Shown: positions 26,171-33,869 of the stretch, one piece after another
Layout: each line of letters opens with the position of its first letter
Numbering within the stretch: position 1 is the first letter of the stretch
From: Euzebya rosea
Lineage (GTDB): Bacteria > Actinomycetota > Nitriliruptoria > Euzebyales > Euzebyaceae
Reading direction: 5' to 3'
DNA: 64,000 nucleotides
NCBI RefSeq assembly: GCF_003073135.1
Contig: NZ_PGDQ01000001.1
Location: forward strand, 124,001 to 188,000
Translations under genes and position numbers: made by a program
The notes under the pieces: generated by a model
What the model was told of the DNA's origin: nothing
The model's input: the letters and a program-made list of their open reading frames with translations, nothing else
The model's database searches: none

Positions 26171-28441
26171 ATGCGCAGAATCCGTACGTCGTCCATGGCC
26201 ACGGTCGTCATCTGGTCGGTCCTGTGGGCGGGAATGCTGCCTGCGCAAGCGGTTCCGACCACGTTGTCACAGACCGCGACGCAGAACATCGTCCAGTTCA
26301 ACTCGGTGTCCTGCAACAGCGGCGCGCACACGGACAACAGCTACTTCCGGCTGTTCGACCTGCCCGCCCTCGGGCTCCGCGGCATGGACGTGACCAGCCT
26401 GACGATCGGTGTGGAAACGGCGTCCTCTGGCTCCGGGACCCAGCCTGCTGTCGTACGGCTGTTCAGCACGCAGAACGACACACCGGGCATCGACGGGCTC
26501 ACCCTGCTGGTCGACAGCCCCATCGCCGTCGGCAACCAAAGCCTCACGCTCCTGGACGTGGCGCTGAACACCCCGGTGGCCGTGCCCGACTACTCCAACC
26601 TCGTCGTCGAGGTCTTCACCCCCAACGGGCAGGGTGCCGGCAACACCTTCTTCATCGGTTCCAACAGCGATGGCCAGACGGCGCCCGGCTACCTGCTCGC
26701 GCCCGATTGCGGCGTGACCACGCCGACCCCCACCGGCGACCTCGGGTTCCCGAACATGCACATGGTGCTCGAGGTCAACGGTGACGCCTCACCCCGACCG
26801 GCCCTCGCCGTCACCGTCGAGCAGGGCGCGGCGCAGCCCGACCCCACCGACCGGCTGCCGGTCGCCTTCGACGTGGAGTTCAGCGAACCGGTCACCGGCT
26901 TCGACGCCACTGACATCGACTTCACCGGCAGCACCGTGCCCGGCATGCTGTCGGCGACCGTGAACGGCATGGGCAGCAGCTACGAGGTGCTGGTCGACGG
27001 TGCGACCGGGACGGGCGTCATCACCGTCTCCGTGCCGGCCGGTGCCGCAACCGCCCCCGGCGGCGAGCTGACGCCGGCCTCGACGAGCGTGGACAACACC
27101 GTTCGCATCGGCACGCCGTCGGTCACCAGGCCGACCGCGGTCGACGACGCCTACGAGACCACGGCCGGTGTGGTGCTGGATGTCCCCGCCGATGGGGTGC
27201 TGGCCAACGACCTGGCCAACAACCTCGGTGAGCTCACCGCTGACCTCGAGGACGGCCCGTCCAACGGGACCGTCGAGCTCGATCCCTCCGGTGCGTTCAC
27301 CTACACCCCGGACGCCGACTTCGCAGGCACCGACACCTTCACCTACACGGTCCTGGCGAGCGCGCGGCGAAGCAACGTGGCGACCGTGACGATCGACGTG
27401 GCCGAGCCGCCGAGCGGCGTCGACGTGCTCGTCGTGGACTCCGCGGGCGACAACGTCGACCGATCCATCGCCTGGTCCGGGTTGACCTCGACCGGACCGG
27501 CGTTCGCCGCCCTCGACGGCAGCAGTCCCTCCCTCTCCACGGCGACGAGCACCGGGGCCGCCTTCGCCCAGGACGGCGGGGGCCAGACGGTCCTCGTCGG
27601 CCGTGACGACCTGTTCGCCGACTCCTTGGCCTCCGGCGGGGCGCAGGGGCTGCTGGACGCACCGCTGCTGCTGACCGGAGGTGACGGCCTCGACCCCCGC
27701 GTCGCCGACGAGCTGGAGCGGCTCGGTGCCAACCGTGTCGTGCTGCTCGGTGGCACCTCAGCACTCTCCGAGCAGGTCGACACCGACCTGGCTGACCTCG
27801 GCTACGCCGTCGAGCGCCTCGGCGGCGCCAGCCGCATCGAGACGGCGGTCGAGATCGCCGGTGACATCGCCCCCACAGCGGACCGGGCCGTGCTCGTCCG
27901 CGGCTACCCGGCAGGTGATGCGGACACGACACAGGCGTTCGCCGACTCCCTGGCTGCCGGGGCGCTGGCTGCTGACCTCGGCATCCCGCTGTTGCTGACG
28001 GAGTCCGGCGCCCTGTCGACGGCGACAGCCGGCTACCTCACCGACGCTGGAGTCACCGAGGTGCTCGTGGTCGGTGGGACTGCTGCCGTCGACGAGCAGG
28101 TCGTGACCGACCTCGGGGCGCTGGGGATCACCGTCGAGCGCCTGGCCGGTGACACCCGCTACGCGACCGCGGTCGCCATCGCGGCCGAACGCGGGGCACC
28201 CACCGCCGCGGACGCCGACGAGACCATCCTCGTGGACGGTGCCGACCCGGATGCATGGGCCGATGCCTTCCCCGCGGCGCTGCGAGCGAGCCGCAGCCTC
28301 GCCCCGATCGTGCTGGGCCAGGGCGAGACGCTGCCGGCCCCGACCGTCGACTACCTCCGGGGTGGCGGCACGTCGCTCGTCTGTGGAACGACCACGACGA
28401 GCGCCGCCTGCGACGCCGCCGAGGCCGCCCTGAACGAGTGA
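26171..28441 (+). CDS. Secreted cell-surface protein with Ig-like, cadherin-like and CWB2 repeats
   Basis: A 756-residue exported protein. A signal peptide (about 1-27, ending near PAQA) precedes a beta-rich domain to about residue 210. Next comes a bacterial Ig-like domain (FSEPVTGFDATDIDFTGS, about 220-315), then a cadherin/VCBS-like domain (about 320-410, with VLANDL and SGAFTYTPDADFAGTDTF). Finally, about three cell-wall-binding CWB2-type repeats run to the end (VVLLGGTSALSEQV; VLVVGGTAAVDEQV). CWB2 repeats bind secondary wall polymers, so the protein likely sits on the outer wall with its N-terminal domains exposed. Start 26171 follows GGGAGG. A strong terminator follows the gene. Confidence 0.85.
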   Translation: MRRIRTSSMATVVIWSVLWAGMLPAQAVPTTLSQTATQNIVQFNSVSCNSGAHTDNSYFRLFDLPALGLRGMDVTSLTIGVETASSGSGTQPAVVRLFSTQNDTPGIDGLTLLVDSPIAVGNQSLTLLDVALNTPVAVPDYSNLVVEVFTPNGQGAGNTFFIGSNSDGQTAPGYLLAPDCGVTTPTPTGDLGFPNMHMVLEVNGDASPRPALAVTVEQGAAQPDPTDRLPVAFDVEFSEPVTGFDATDIDFTGSTVPGMLSATVNGMGSSYEVLVDGATGTGVITVSVPAGAATAPGGELTPASTSVDNTVRIGTPSVTRPTAVDDAYETTAGVVLDVPADGVLANDLANNLGELTADLEDGPSNGTVELDPSGAFTYTPDADFAGTDTFTYTVLASARRSNVATVTIDVAEPPSGVDVLVVDSAGDNVDRSIAWSGLTSTGPAFAALDGSSPSLSTATSTGAAFAQDGGGQTVLVGRDDLFADSLASGGAQGLLDAPLLLTGGDGLDPRVADELERLGANRVVLLGGTSALSEQVDTDLADLGYAVERLGGASRIETAVEIAGDIAPTADRAVLVRGYPAGDADTTQAFADSLAAGALAADLGIPLLLTESGALSTATAGYLTDAGVTEVLVVGGTAAVDEQVVTDLGALGITVERLAGDTRYATAVAIAAERGAPTAADADETILVDGADPDAWADAFPAALRASRSLAPIVLGQGETLPAPTVDYLRGGGTSLVCGTTTTSAACDAAEAALNE

Positions 28442-28460
28442 CATCGACCGCGTGATGCAC

Positions 28461-28495
28461 CACGGCCTCGGGGAGTCCCCCTCCCCGAGGTCGTG
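28461..28495 (+). terminator. Strong stem-loop terminator
   Basis: A 15-bp stem with one G-T pair and a 5-nt loop TCCCC; the core is CCTCGGGGAG with CTCCCCGAGG. It starts 19 bp after the stop of the surface-protein gene and has no T tract. Confidence 0.7.
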
Positions 28496-28560
28496 TCGTC
28501 CGACGGTGATGAACCACCTTCGGCGGTTGGGTCGCCGGGGCGCAGGGTAGGTGACGGGCC

Positions 28561-29496
28561 ATGCGCACGATCCTCGCCCAGACCGCCTCGCCCACCCCCG
28601 ACGCCGTGGTCGACGTCGACCCATCGGCCCGGATCGCCGAGGGTACGGAGGATGCGCTGGCGTCGATCGCCGAGCAGGTCCCGCAGATCCTGCTCGCGAT
28701 CGTCGTCCTGGTCGTGTTCGTGCTGCTCGGACGGCTCGTCGCGACGCTCGTCCGCAAGGCGCTTTCCTCGACCACGGACCGTTCCGACTCCTTCCTGGAC
28801 GTCATGTCCCGTCTCGCCCGAGGAGGCGTGGTGTTCCTCGGGGTGCTGGTCGCGCTGGTCATCGCCGTGCCGAGCGTCGACCTCGCGGCCGTGATCGGGG
28901 GCCTGGGCATCTCCTCGGTCGCGATCGGGTTCGCGTTCAAGGACATCCTCCAGAACACCCTCGCCGGACTGCTGCTGCTGTTCCGACAGCCGTTCGAGAT
29001 CGGCGACCAGATAGAGGTGGCCGGGCACACCGGCACGGTCGAGGCGATCACCATCCGCGAGACACGCCTGAAGACCTACGACGGGCAGCGCATCCTGATC
29101 CCCAACTCCGACGTCTACTCCTCCTCGGTACGGGTCCAGACCGCCTACGACGTCAAGCGGTCGGTCATCGCGGTCGGGGTCGACTACGACGCCGACCTCG
29201 AGCGGGCCAGGCAGGTCGCCCTGGAGGCCGTCGAGGGGGTGGAGGGCGTCGAGTCCGACCCGGCGCCGCAGACCCTGTACACCCAGCTCGGCACGTCCAC
29301 GATCGACTTCGACGTCCGGTACTGGACCTCCTCGCGTCAGGCAGACATCCGGACGGTGCAGGACCGCGTCGTCGTGGCGCTGACCAACGCCCTCAACGAG
29401 GCCGGGATCGCCATGCCGGCCGACGTGATCGAGCTCGACGCCCGCGCGTCGTTCAGCGAGGCCGTGACCCGGGGTCGCCAGGACCGGGCGGCCTGA
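28561..29496 (+). CDS. mscS: MscS-family mechanosensitive channel
   Basis: A 311-residue inner-membrane channel that releases solutes on hypo-osmotic shock. Three transmembrane helices end in the pore helix GLGISSVAIGFAFKDILQNT. The MscS beta domain follows (FEIGDQIEVAGHTGTVEAI; LIPNSDVYSSSV), then the mixed alpha/beta C-terminal domain. Length matches small-type MscS. It has its own promoter region and is flanked by terminators and a convergent gene. Together with the compatible-solute genes at 41.6-46.4 kb it fits an organism exposed to varying salinity. Confidence 0.93.
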   Translation: MRTILAQTASPTPDAVVDVDPSARIAEGTEDALASIAEQVPQILLAIVVLVVFVLLGRLVATLVRKALSSTTDRSDSFLDVMSRLARGGVVFLGVLVALVIAVPSVDLAAVIGGLGISSVAIGFAFKDILQNTLAGLLLLFRQPFEIGDQIEVAGHTGTVEAITIRETRLKTYDGQRILIPNSDVYSSSVRVQTAYDVKRSVIAVGVDYDADLERARQVALEAVEGVEGVESDPAPQTLYTQLGTSTIDFDVRYWTSSRQADIRTVQDRVVVALTNALNEAGIAMPADVIELDARASFSEAVTRGRQDRAA

Positions 29497-29514
29497 CCGT
29501 CGCCCCCCGGGGGC

Positions 29515-30384
29515 TCAGCCGTGCACGCCACGGAGGTGTGCCAGCACGACGGGGTCGACGTGGTCGTCGTCGGCCCAGCGCTCCTCCAGGTTCTCCCAGC
29601 CCATGAAGTCCATCAGCGCCGCCGGCAGGGCGGTGTGGTCGTCCAGCCAGCCACCACGGCGCAGGAGCGCGGCGACCTCGCCGCGGACCTCCCCCTCCAG
29701 CGGGAACCACGCCGAGGGCGGGGTCCGGTCGAAGTGGAAGTCCCTGACCTCCAGCAGCTCGGCCAGTCGGCTGATCGGGTCCTCGTCGTGGTCGACCCGG
29801 AGGTCGACCAGCCGGTCGTGGTTGCCGCCGTACCCGCCGCCGGGCCTGGCGACGACCAGCGCCGACGACTCCATCCCGCGCTTCTCGCCGCCCGCGTCCT
29901 GACCGGCCTGCAGCGCGGCCAGCAGCCGATGGGCCAGCGGACCGGTGTGGTCGAGGAACGTCGTCGCCATGGCCGCCAGCACCTCGGGGCCGGCCAGCAC
30001 GTTGCCCTGCACGGCGTAGCCCGGTCCGACGAGGGATCCCCGGTGGTCGAAGCAGTCCTCTCCGGTGTGCGAGGCGGCACGCCCGTCAGCCGCCACGAGG
30101 CCGGTTTGCCGCTGGGACGCCATCGGGTCGGCGCGAACCAGCGCGTCGAGCACGGCGTCGGGGTCCTCGCCCGCTGCCAGCCGATCGAGCGCCCGGGGCC
30201 CCACGGTCACGTCCGGGAACGCCTGGACCGCCGCCGCGCCGACGCCTCCACGTGCCCACGGCACGATCGCCCCCACCGCGAGGAACTTGGACTGCACCGC
30301 CACCCCGACGTCGCCCGCGTCCGGGTCGGCGCCGACGATGGAGAAGGTGGAGAGGTGCAGCGACGGACGACGGGAGCGGGTCAT
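29515..30384 (-). CDS. DUF1028 Ntn-hydrolase-like protein
   Basis: A 289-residue protein of the DUF1028 family, which has the Ntn-hydrolase fold. Family landmarks: STFSIVGADPDAGDVGVAV near the N-terminus, AVQAFPDVTVGPRALD, RQTGLVAADGRAASHTG and YAVQGNVLAG. The C-terminal 60 residues (EDPISRLAELLEVRDFHF onward) form the extra segment seen in some members. The catalytic activity of the family is not established. TAGGCT (30397-30392) lies 7 nt before the ATG, suggesting a leaderless transcript. Confidence 0.88.
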   Translation of the reverse strand: MTRSRRPSLHLSTFSIVGADPDAGDVGVAVQSKFLAVGAIVPWARGGVGAAAVQAFPDVTVGPRALDRLAAGEDPDAVLDALVRADPMASQRQTGLVAADGRAASHTGEDCFDHRGSLVGPGYAVQGNVLAGPEVLAAMATTFLDHTGPLAHRLLAALQAGQDAGGEKRGMESSALVVARPGGGYGGNHDRLVDLRVDHDEDPISRLAELLEVRDFHFDRTPPSAWFPLEGEVRGEVAALLRRGGWLDDHTALPAALMDFMGWENLEERWADDDHVDPVVLAHLRGVHG

Positions 30385-30391
30385 GCCGCGG

Positions 30392-30397
30392 AGCCTA
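30392..30397 (-). promoter_or_regulatory. -10 box of leaderless DUF1028 gene
   Basis: TAGGCT on the minus strand, 7 nt before the start codon. Confidence 0.5.
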
Positions 30398-30410
30398 GAA
30401 CCGCGTCGGC

Positions 30411-31772
30411 TCAGCTGTCCTCGCCGACCGAACGCAGGGCAGCGGCGACGAGCTGGTCGAGGCCGAGCTCGTCACCGGTGATCTCCGGCGTGAAGCCCAT
30501 GCGGACCACGACGAGGTCGGCGGACGGCACGACGAAGACCTTCTGGCCGTCGTGGCCCGATGCCCAGAACGTGTCCGACGGGAGGTCGGCATGCTGCAGG
30601 GTGCCGTCGGGCATCCGGTTGGCCCACCAGTGGGCGGCGTGACCCTCCTGTTCGCCTTCCCGGGGTTCGGTTCGGCTGGAGTACTCGACCCAGTCCTCCG
30701 GCAGCAGCTGCACCCCGTCCCACTCGCCACCGCGGGCGAACCACAGGCCGAACCGTGCCCAGTCGCGCGGCGTCGCCCACAGGTAGGAGGAGCAGACCAG
30801 CCCGCCGTCGGCGTCGGGTTCCAGCACGGCCGACGCCATGCCGAGGGGCTGGAACACCAGTTCGTGGGCCAGCTCGACGCCCATGCCCGTCCGGTCCTGC
30901 AGCAGGTCGCAGACGATGTTGGTGGTGCCGCTGGAGTACTGCTGGTGGCTGCCCGGGTCGTGGACCAGGGGCTGTGCGGCCGCGAAGCCGCCCATGTCCT
31001 CGCGCAGGTACAACATCTCGGTGATGACGCTGCCCAACGAGTAGGCCTCGTCCCACTCCAGTCCGCTGGACATGCGCAGCAGGTCGTCGAGGGTGATGTC
31101 GGCACGGCCGTCGGTCCAGTCCTCGTGCAGGTGGTCCTCCTCGACGTCGAGCTCGCCCTCGGCGACCAGCCGGCCGACCATGGCGTTGGTCACCGACTTG
31201 GCCATGGACCAGCCGAGCTGTCGGGTGTCGGCGTCGAACCCGTCGGCGTACCGCTCGGCCACGATCCGCCCGTCGTGGACGACCACGACGGCACGGGTCC
31301 CGACGGCCCGGTCCTCCGGGTCGTCCTCGGCGAAGGCGTCGTCGATGGCCTGCGCCAGCAAGCCGGTGTCGACCGCTGCCGGTGGGGCGTCGACCCGGTC
31401 GCCGTCCGGCCACTCGCCGTCGGCGTCGGTCGTCACGGCTGGTGGGCTCGGCAGGTCGGGACGATCCTCGGCCAGCGTGCAACCCAGGCCGTCGATGTGG
31501 TGGGCCGTCTGCCGGAACAGTCCGAACACCCCCGCGGTCGCCGTCCCCTCCGAGGCGTCCACGCTCGTCGACATCACGGGGACCAGCGGGTTGGGCGGCA
31601 GGTCGGCGGCGGGCGCATCGGCGTCGCGGCCGGCGACCAGCTGGACGGCGCAGGCGTTGTGCGAGGCGTACCCGGTGCCGGTCAGCAGCAGCGGGCGGGC
31701 CCATGCGACGGCGCCCCCGAGGGCCACGACGACGAGGAGCAGGACGAGGAGGAGCATGCGGCGGCGGCTCAT
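30411..31772 (-). CDS. Secreted or anchored serine hydrolase, beta-lactamase class C type
   Basis: A 453-residue protein of the beta-lactamase/penicillin-binding (AmpC-like) family. The N-terminal hydrophobic segment MLLLVLLLVVVALGGAVAWA acts as signal anchor. The catalytic SxxK is in GWSMAKSVTNAM; a Tyr motif lies in QYSSGTTN and the third motif in SGHDGQKV. Such proteins are usually esterases or D-aminopeptidases acting outside the membrane rather than true beta-lactamases. ATG 31772 is preferred over upstream ATGs because TATGGT lies 6 nt before it. Confidence 0.87.
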   Translation of the reverse strand: MSRRRMLLLVLLLVVVALGGAVAWARPLLLTGTGYASHNACAVQLVAGRDADAPAADLPPNPLVPVMSTSVDASEGTATAGVFGLFRQTAHHIDGLGCTLAEDRPDLPSPPAVTTDADGEWPDGDRVDAPPAAVDTGLLAQAIDDAFAEDDPEDRAVGTRAVVVVHDGRIVAERYADGFDADTRQLGWSMAKSVTNAMVGRLVAEGELDVEEDHLHEDWTDGRADITLDDLLRMSSGLEWDEAYSLGSVITEMLYLREDMGGFAAAQPLVHDPGSHQQYSSGTTNIVCDLLQDRTGMGVELAHELVFQPLGMASAVLEPDADGGLVCSSYLWATPRDWARFGLWFARGGEWDGVQLLPEDWVEYSSRTEPREGEQEGHAAHWWANRMPDGTLQHADLPSDTFWASGHDGQKVFVVPSADLVVVRMGFTPEITGDELGLDQLVAAALRSVGEDS

Positions 31773-31778
31773 GCGCGA

Positions 31779-31784
31779 ACCATA
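31779..31784 (-). promoter_or_regulatory. -10 box of leaderless serine hydrolase gene
   Basis: TATGGT on the minus strand, 6 nt before the ATG. Confidence 0.45.
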
Positions 31785-31842
31785 GCCACCGGGTGGCCGG
31801 ACGGTCATCGGTGGCCGGGGATGTGGCACCGGACCGGACGTC

Positions 31843-31848
31843 TACCGT
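31843..31848 (+). promoter_or_regulatory. -10 box of leaderless YczE-like gene
   Basis: TACCGT, 6 nt before GTG 31855; the same hexamer precedes the FKBP lipoprotein gene. Confidence 0.45.
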
Positions 31849-31854
31849 GGCGCG

Positions 31855-32574
31855 GTGACCACGTTGCGCACGCCGACACCGGGCCTCGGCACCCCTCGCC
31901 GCTGGGCCGTCTTCGGCGTCGGCGTCGCGCTGCTGCTGGTGGGGATCGCCACGTCGATCAACGCCAACCTCGGCGTGGGGTCGTGGCAGGTCCTGGAGAC
32001 GGGACTCGCCCGGGTGACCGGTGCGGGACTCGACCTGGTGATCCTCGGCGAGGCCGCGCTGGCGATCGTGCTCGCCTGGGTCTGGCTGGGTGAACGACCG
32101 TGGATCGCCACGGTCCTGCTGGCGTTCGGCGGCATCGGCATCACCGCTGCCATCGACGTCGTCCCGGTGCCCGGCACGATCCTCGGCCAGTCGATCCAGC
32201 TCGGGGTCGGCATGGTCCTGCTCGCCTTCGGCGTCGCCTTCTACCTGGCCTCCGACCTCGGCGCGTCCGCGCAGGATTCGTTGTTCGTGGGGGTCTACCG
32301 CAAGTACCGGCTGCGTCCCTCGTGGGTCCGGTTCGGCGTCGACGCCCTCGTGGTGGTGCTCGGCATCATGCTGGGTGGCCAGTTCGGCATCGGCACCTTC
32401 GCGGTCACCCTCGGCGTCCCGCTGCTGATCGAGCCTGCCCTGCGGATCGGCCACCGGCTGGCCGACACCCCGCTGCCCGAGGCGATGCGGCCACCGGCGC
32501 CCGAGGGCGCCGAGATCACACCTGCTGCGGCGGTCGAGACCGCTGTCGCCGGTCGGGTCGACCGGACCGGCTGA
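31855..32574 (+). CDS. YczE/YyaS/YitT-type membrane protein
   Basis: A 239-residue integral membrane protein with five to six helices. It has the family's opening helix with NANLGVGSWQVLETGLA, and the paired motif ASDLGASAQDSLFVG in the second half. These proteins are widespread but functionally unassigned; some are linked to transport or membrane integrity. GTG 31855 lies 6 nt after a TACCGT element. The C-terminal tail from about residue 205 is soluble and Pro/Ala-rich. Confidence 0.8.
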   Translation: MTTLRTPTPGLGTPRRWAVFGVGVALLLVGIATSINANLGVGSWQVLETGLARVTGAGLDLVILGEAALAIVLAWVWLGERPWIATVLLAFGGIGITAAIDVVPVPGTILGQSIQLGVGMVLLAFGVAFYLASDLGASAQDSLFVGVYRKYRLRPSWVRFGVDALVVVLGIMLGGQFGIGTFAVTLGVPLLIEPALRIGHRLADTPLPEAMRPPAPEGAEITPAAAVETAVAGRVDRTG

Positions 32575-32623
32575 ACACCACCGGCCCGATCGTCAACGTC
32601 GAGGGCTGCTGCCCCCGTCGGGG

Positions 32624-33397
32624 TCAGAAGGTTGCGTCCGGGTCGTCCTGGCGCGCCCGGAGGAACCGCAACGTGCGCGTCAGCTGTCGCGACACGTGCA
32701 TCTGGCTGATGCCGAGCTCCTCGGCGATCTGGGACTGGGTCATCGCCTGGAAGAAGCGCAGGTACAGGATCCGCTGCTCGCGTTCGTCGAGGTCAGCCAC
32801 CGCCGGGGCGATGGAGGCGAAGTACTCCATCTGGTCCAGGCGTGCGTCCTCGTCGCCCAGCATCTCGCCGAGGGTGGCGCCGTCCTCGCTGGTGCCGACC
32901 TTGGCGTCCAGCGAGCCGGTGGAGTAGGCGAGGGAGGCGTCGTAGGCCTCGATGGCCTCGTCCTCGGTGACGCCGAGCTCGGCGGCCAGCTCGGCGACCG
33001 TCGGGGCACGACCGAGCTCTTGGCGCAGCCGAGCCGTGGCCTTGCCGAGGCGAAGCGACAGCTCCTGCAGCCGGCGCGGCACCCGAACCGACCAGCCGGA
33101 GTCGCGGAAGTACCGCTTGATCTCGCCGACGATCGTCGGGGTGGCGTAGGTGGAGAACTTGACCTCTCGCTCCAGGTCGAAGCGGTCGATGGCCTTCATC
33201 AGCCCGACGGAGCCGACCTGGACGAGGTCCTCCAACGGCTCGCCGCGGTCGGCGAAGCGCTTGGCGAGGTACCGCACCAACGGCAGGTGCAGCTCGGAGA
33301 GCCGTTCCCGGTACTGCTCGTCGCCGGTCTCGCGGAGCAGTCGGAACAGCTCACGCGTGTCGTCGCGGTCGTAACCGCGGGTGGCGTCGCTGCTCAC
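32624..33397 (-). CDS. sigF: SigB/SigF-type RNA polymerase sigma factor
   Basis: A 257-residue group-3 sigma factor that directs RNA polymerase to stress or development promoters. Region 2 contains LEDLVQVGSVGLMKAIDRF and KFSTYATPTIVGEIKRYFR; region 3 RAPTVAELAAELGVTEDEA; region 4 ILYLRFFQAMTQSQIAEEL followed by GISQMHVSRQLTR. The start GTG 33397 overlaps the TGA of the RsbW-like gene (GTGA), so the two are translationally coupled as in other sigF operons. Confidence 0.93.
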   Translation of the reverse strand: MSSDATRGYDRDDTRELFRLLRETGDEQYRERLSELHLPLVRYLAKRFADRGEPLEDLVQVGSVGLMKAIDRFDLEREVKFSTYATPTIVGEIKRYFRDSGWSVRVPRRLQELSLRLGKATARLRQELGRAPTVAELAAELGVTEDEAIEAYDASLAYSTGSLDAKVGTSEDGATLGEMLGDEDARLDQMEYFASIAPAVADLDEREQRILYLRFFQAMTQSQIAEELGISQMHVSRQLTRTLRFLRARQDDPDATF

Positions 33398-33753
33398 CGG
33401 GCGGTCGCCACCTGCTGGAACTGCATCACGACGGTGGTCTGGCCGGTGGACTGCTGCAGGTCGACGTGGTCGGTCATGCCCTGGAGGATCACCCAGGCAA
33501 GGGTGTCCCGGCCCATCTCCACGCCGTCCGCCGACTGCACCGACACCTCGATGCGAAACGGCGAGGACGTGGGGTCCGCCGTCATCGTGATCGGTACACC
33601 AGCCGCCAGCAGCACCACGCCCGCCTCCTCCACGGCCATGCGGACGTCGTCGATCTGGTCGAGCGTCAGTGACGCACGGGCGGCGATTGACCCAGCGGTG
33701 GCACGGATGACGGCCAGGGCACTGGGCTCTGCGGGAACGGTCAGGCTGATCAT
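33394..33753 (-). CDS. RsbW-like anti-sigma factor, degenerate ATP site
   Basis: A 119-residue GHKL-fold protein upstream of and coupled to sigF, the standard position of the anti-sigma kinase. The alpha-helix with DQIDDVRMAVEEAGVVLL matches the N-box region, but the Asn that coordinates Mg-ATP is replaced, and the glycine-rich G1/G2 loops of RsbW are not visible. It may bind SigF without kinase activity, or belong to an actinobacterial branch with altered nucleotide binding. ATG 33753 lies 11 nt after TAGCCT (33770-33765). Confidence 0.75.
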   Translation of the reverse strand: MISLTVPAEPSALAVIRATAGSIAARASLTLDQIDDVRMAVEEAGVVLLAAGVPITMTADPTSSPFRIEVSVQSADGVEMGRDTLAWVILQGMTDHVDLQQSTGQTTVVMQFQQVATAR

Positions 33754-33855
33754 GGGTGAATGGCAGGCTACCCACGTCCTGCGGATCCACGCATGGCCCG
33801 ACACCGAAAGTGCCTTCGACGCGACCGTGGGGCACCCGATGTCACAGGGGGCACC

Positions 33856-33861
33856 TAGGAT
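33856..33861 (+). promoter_or_regulatory. -10 box of leaderless lhr gene
   Basis: TAGGAT, 8 nt before ATG 33870; decides the lhr start. Confidence 0.5.
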
Positions 33862-33869
33862 CCTGCGGG

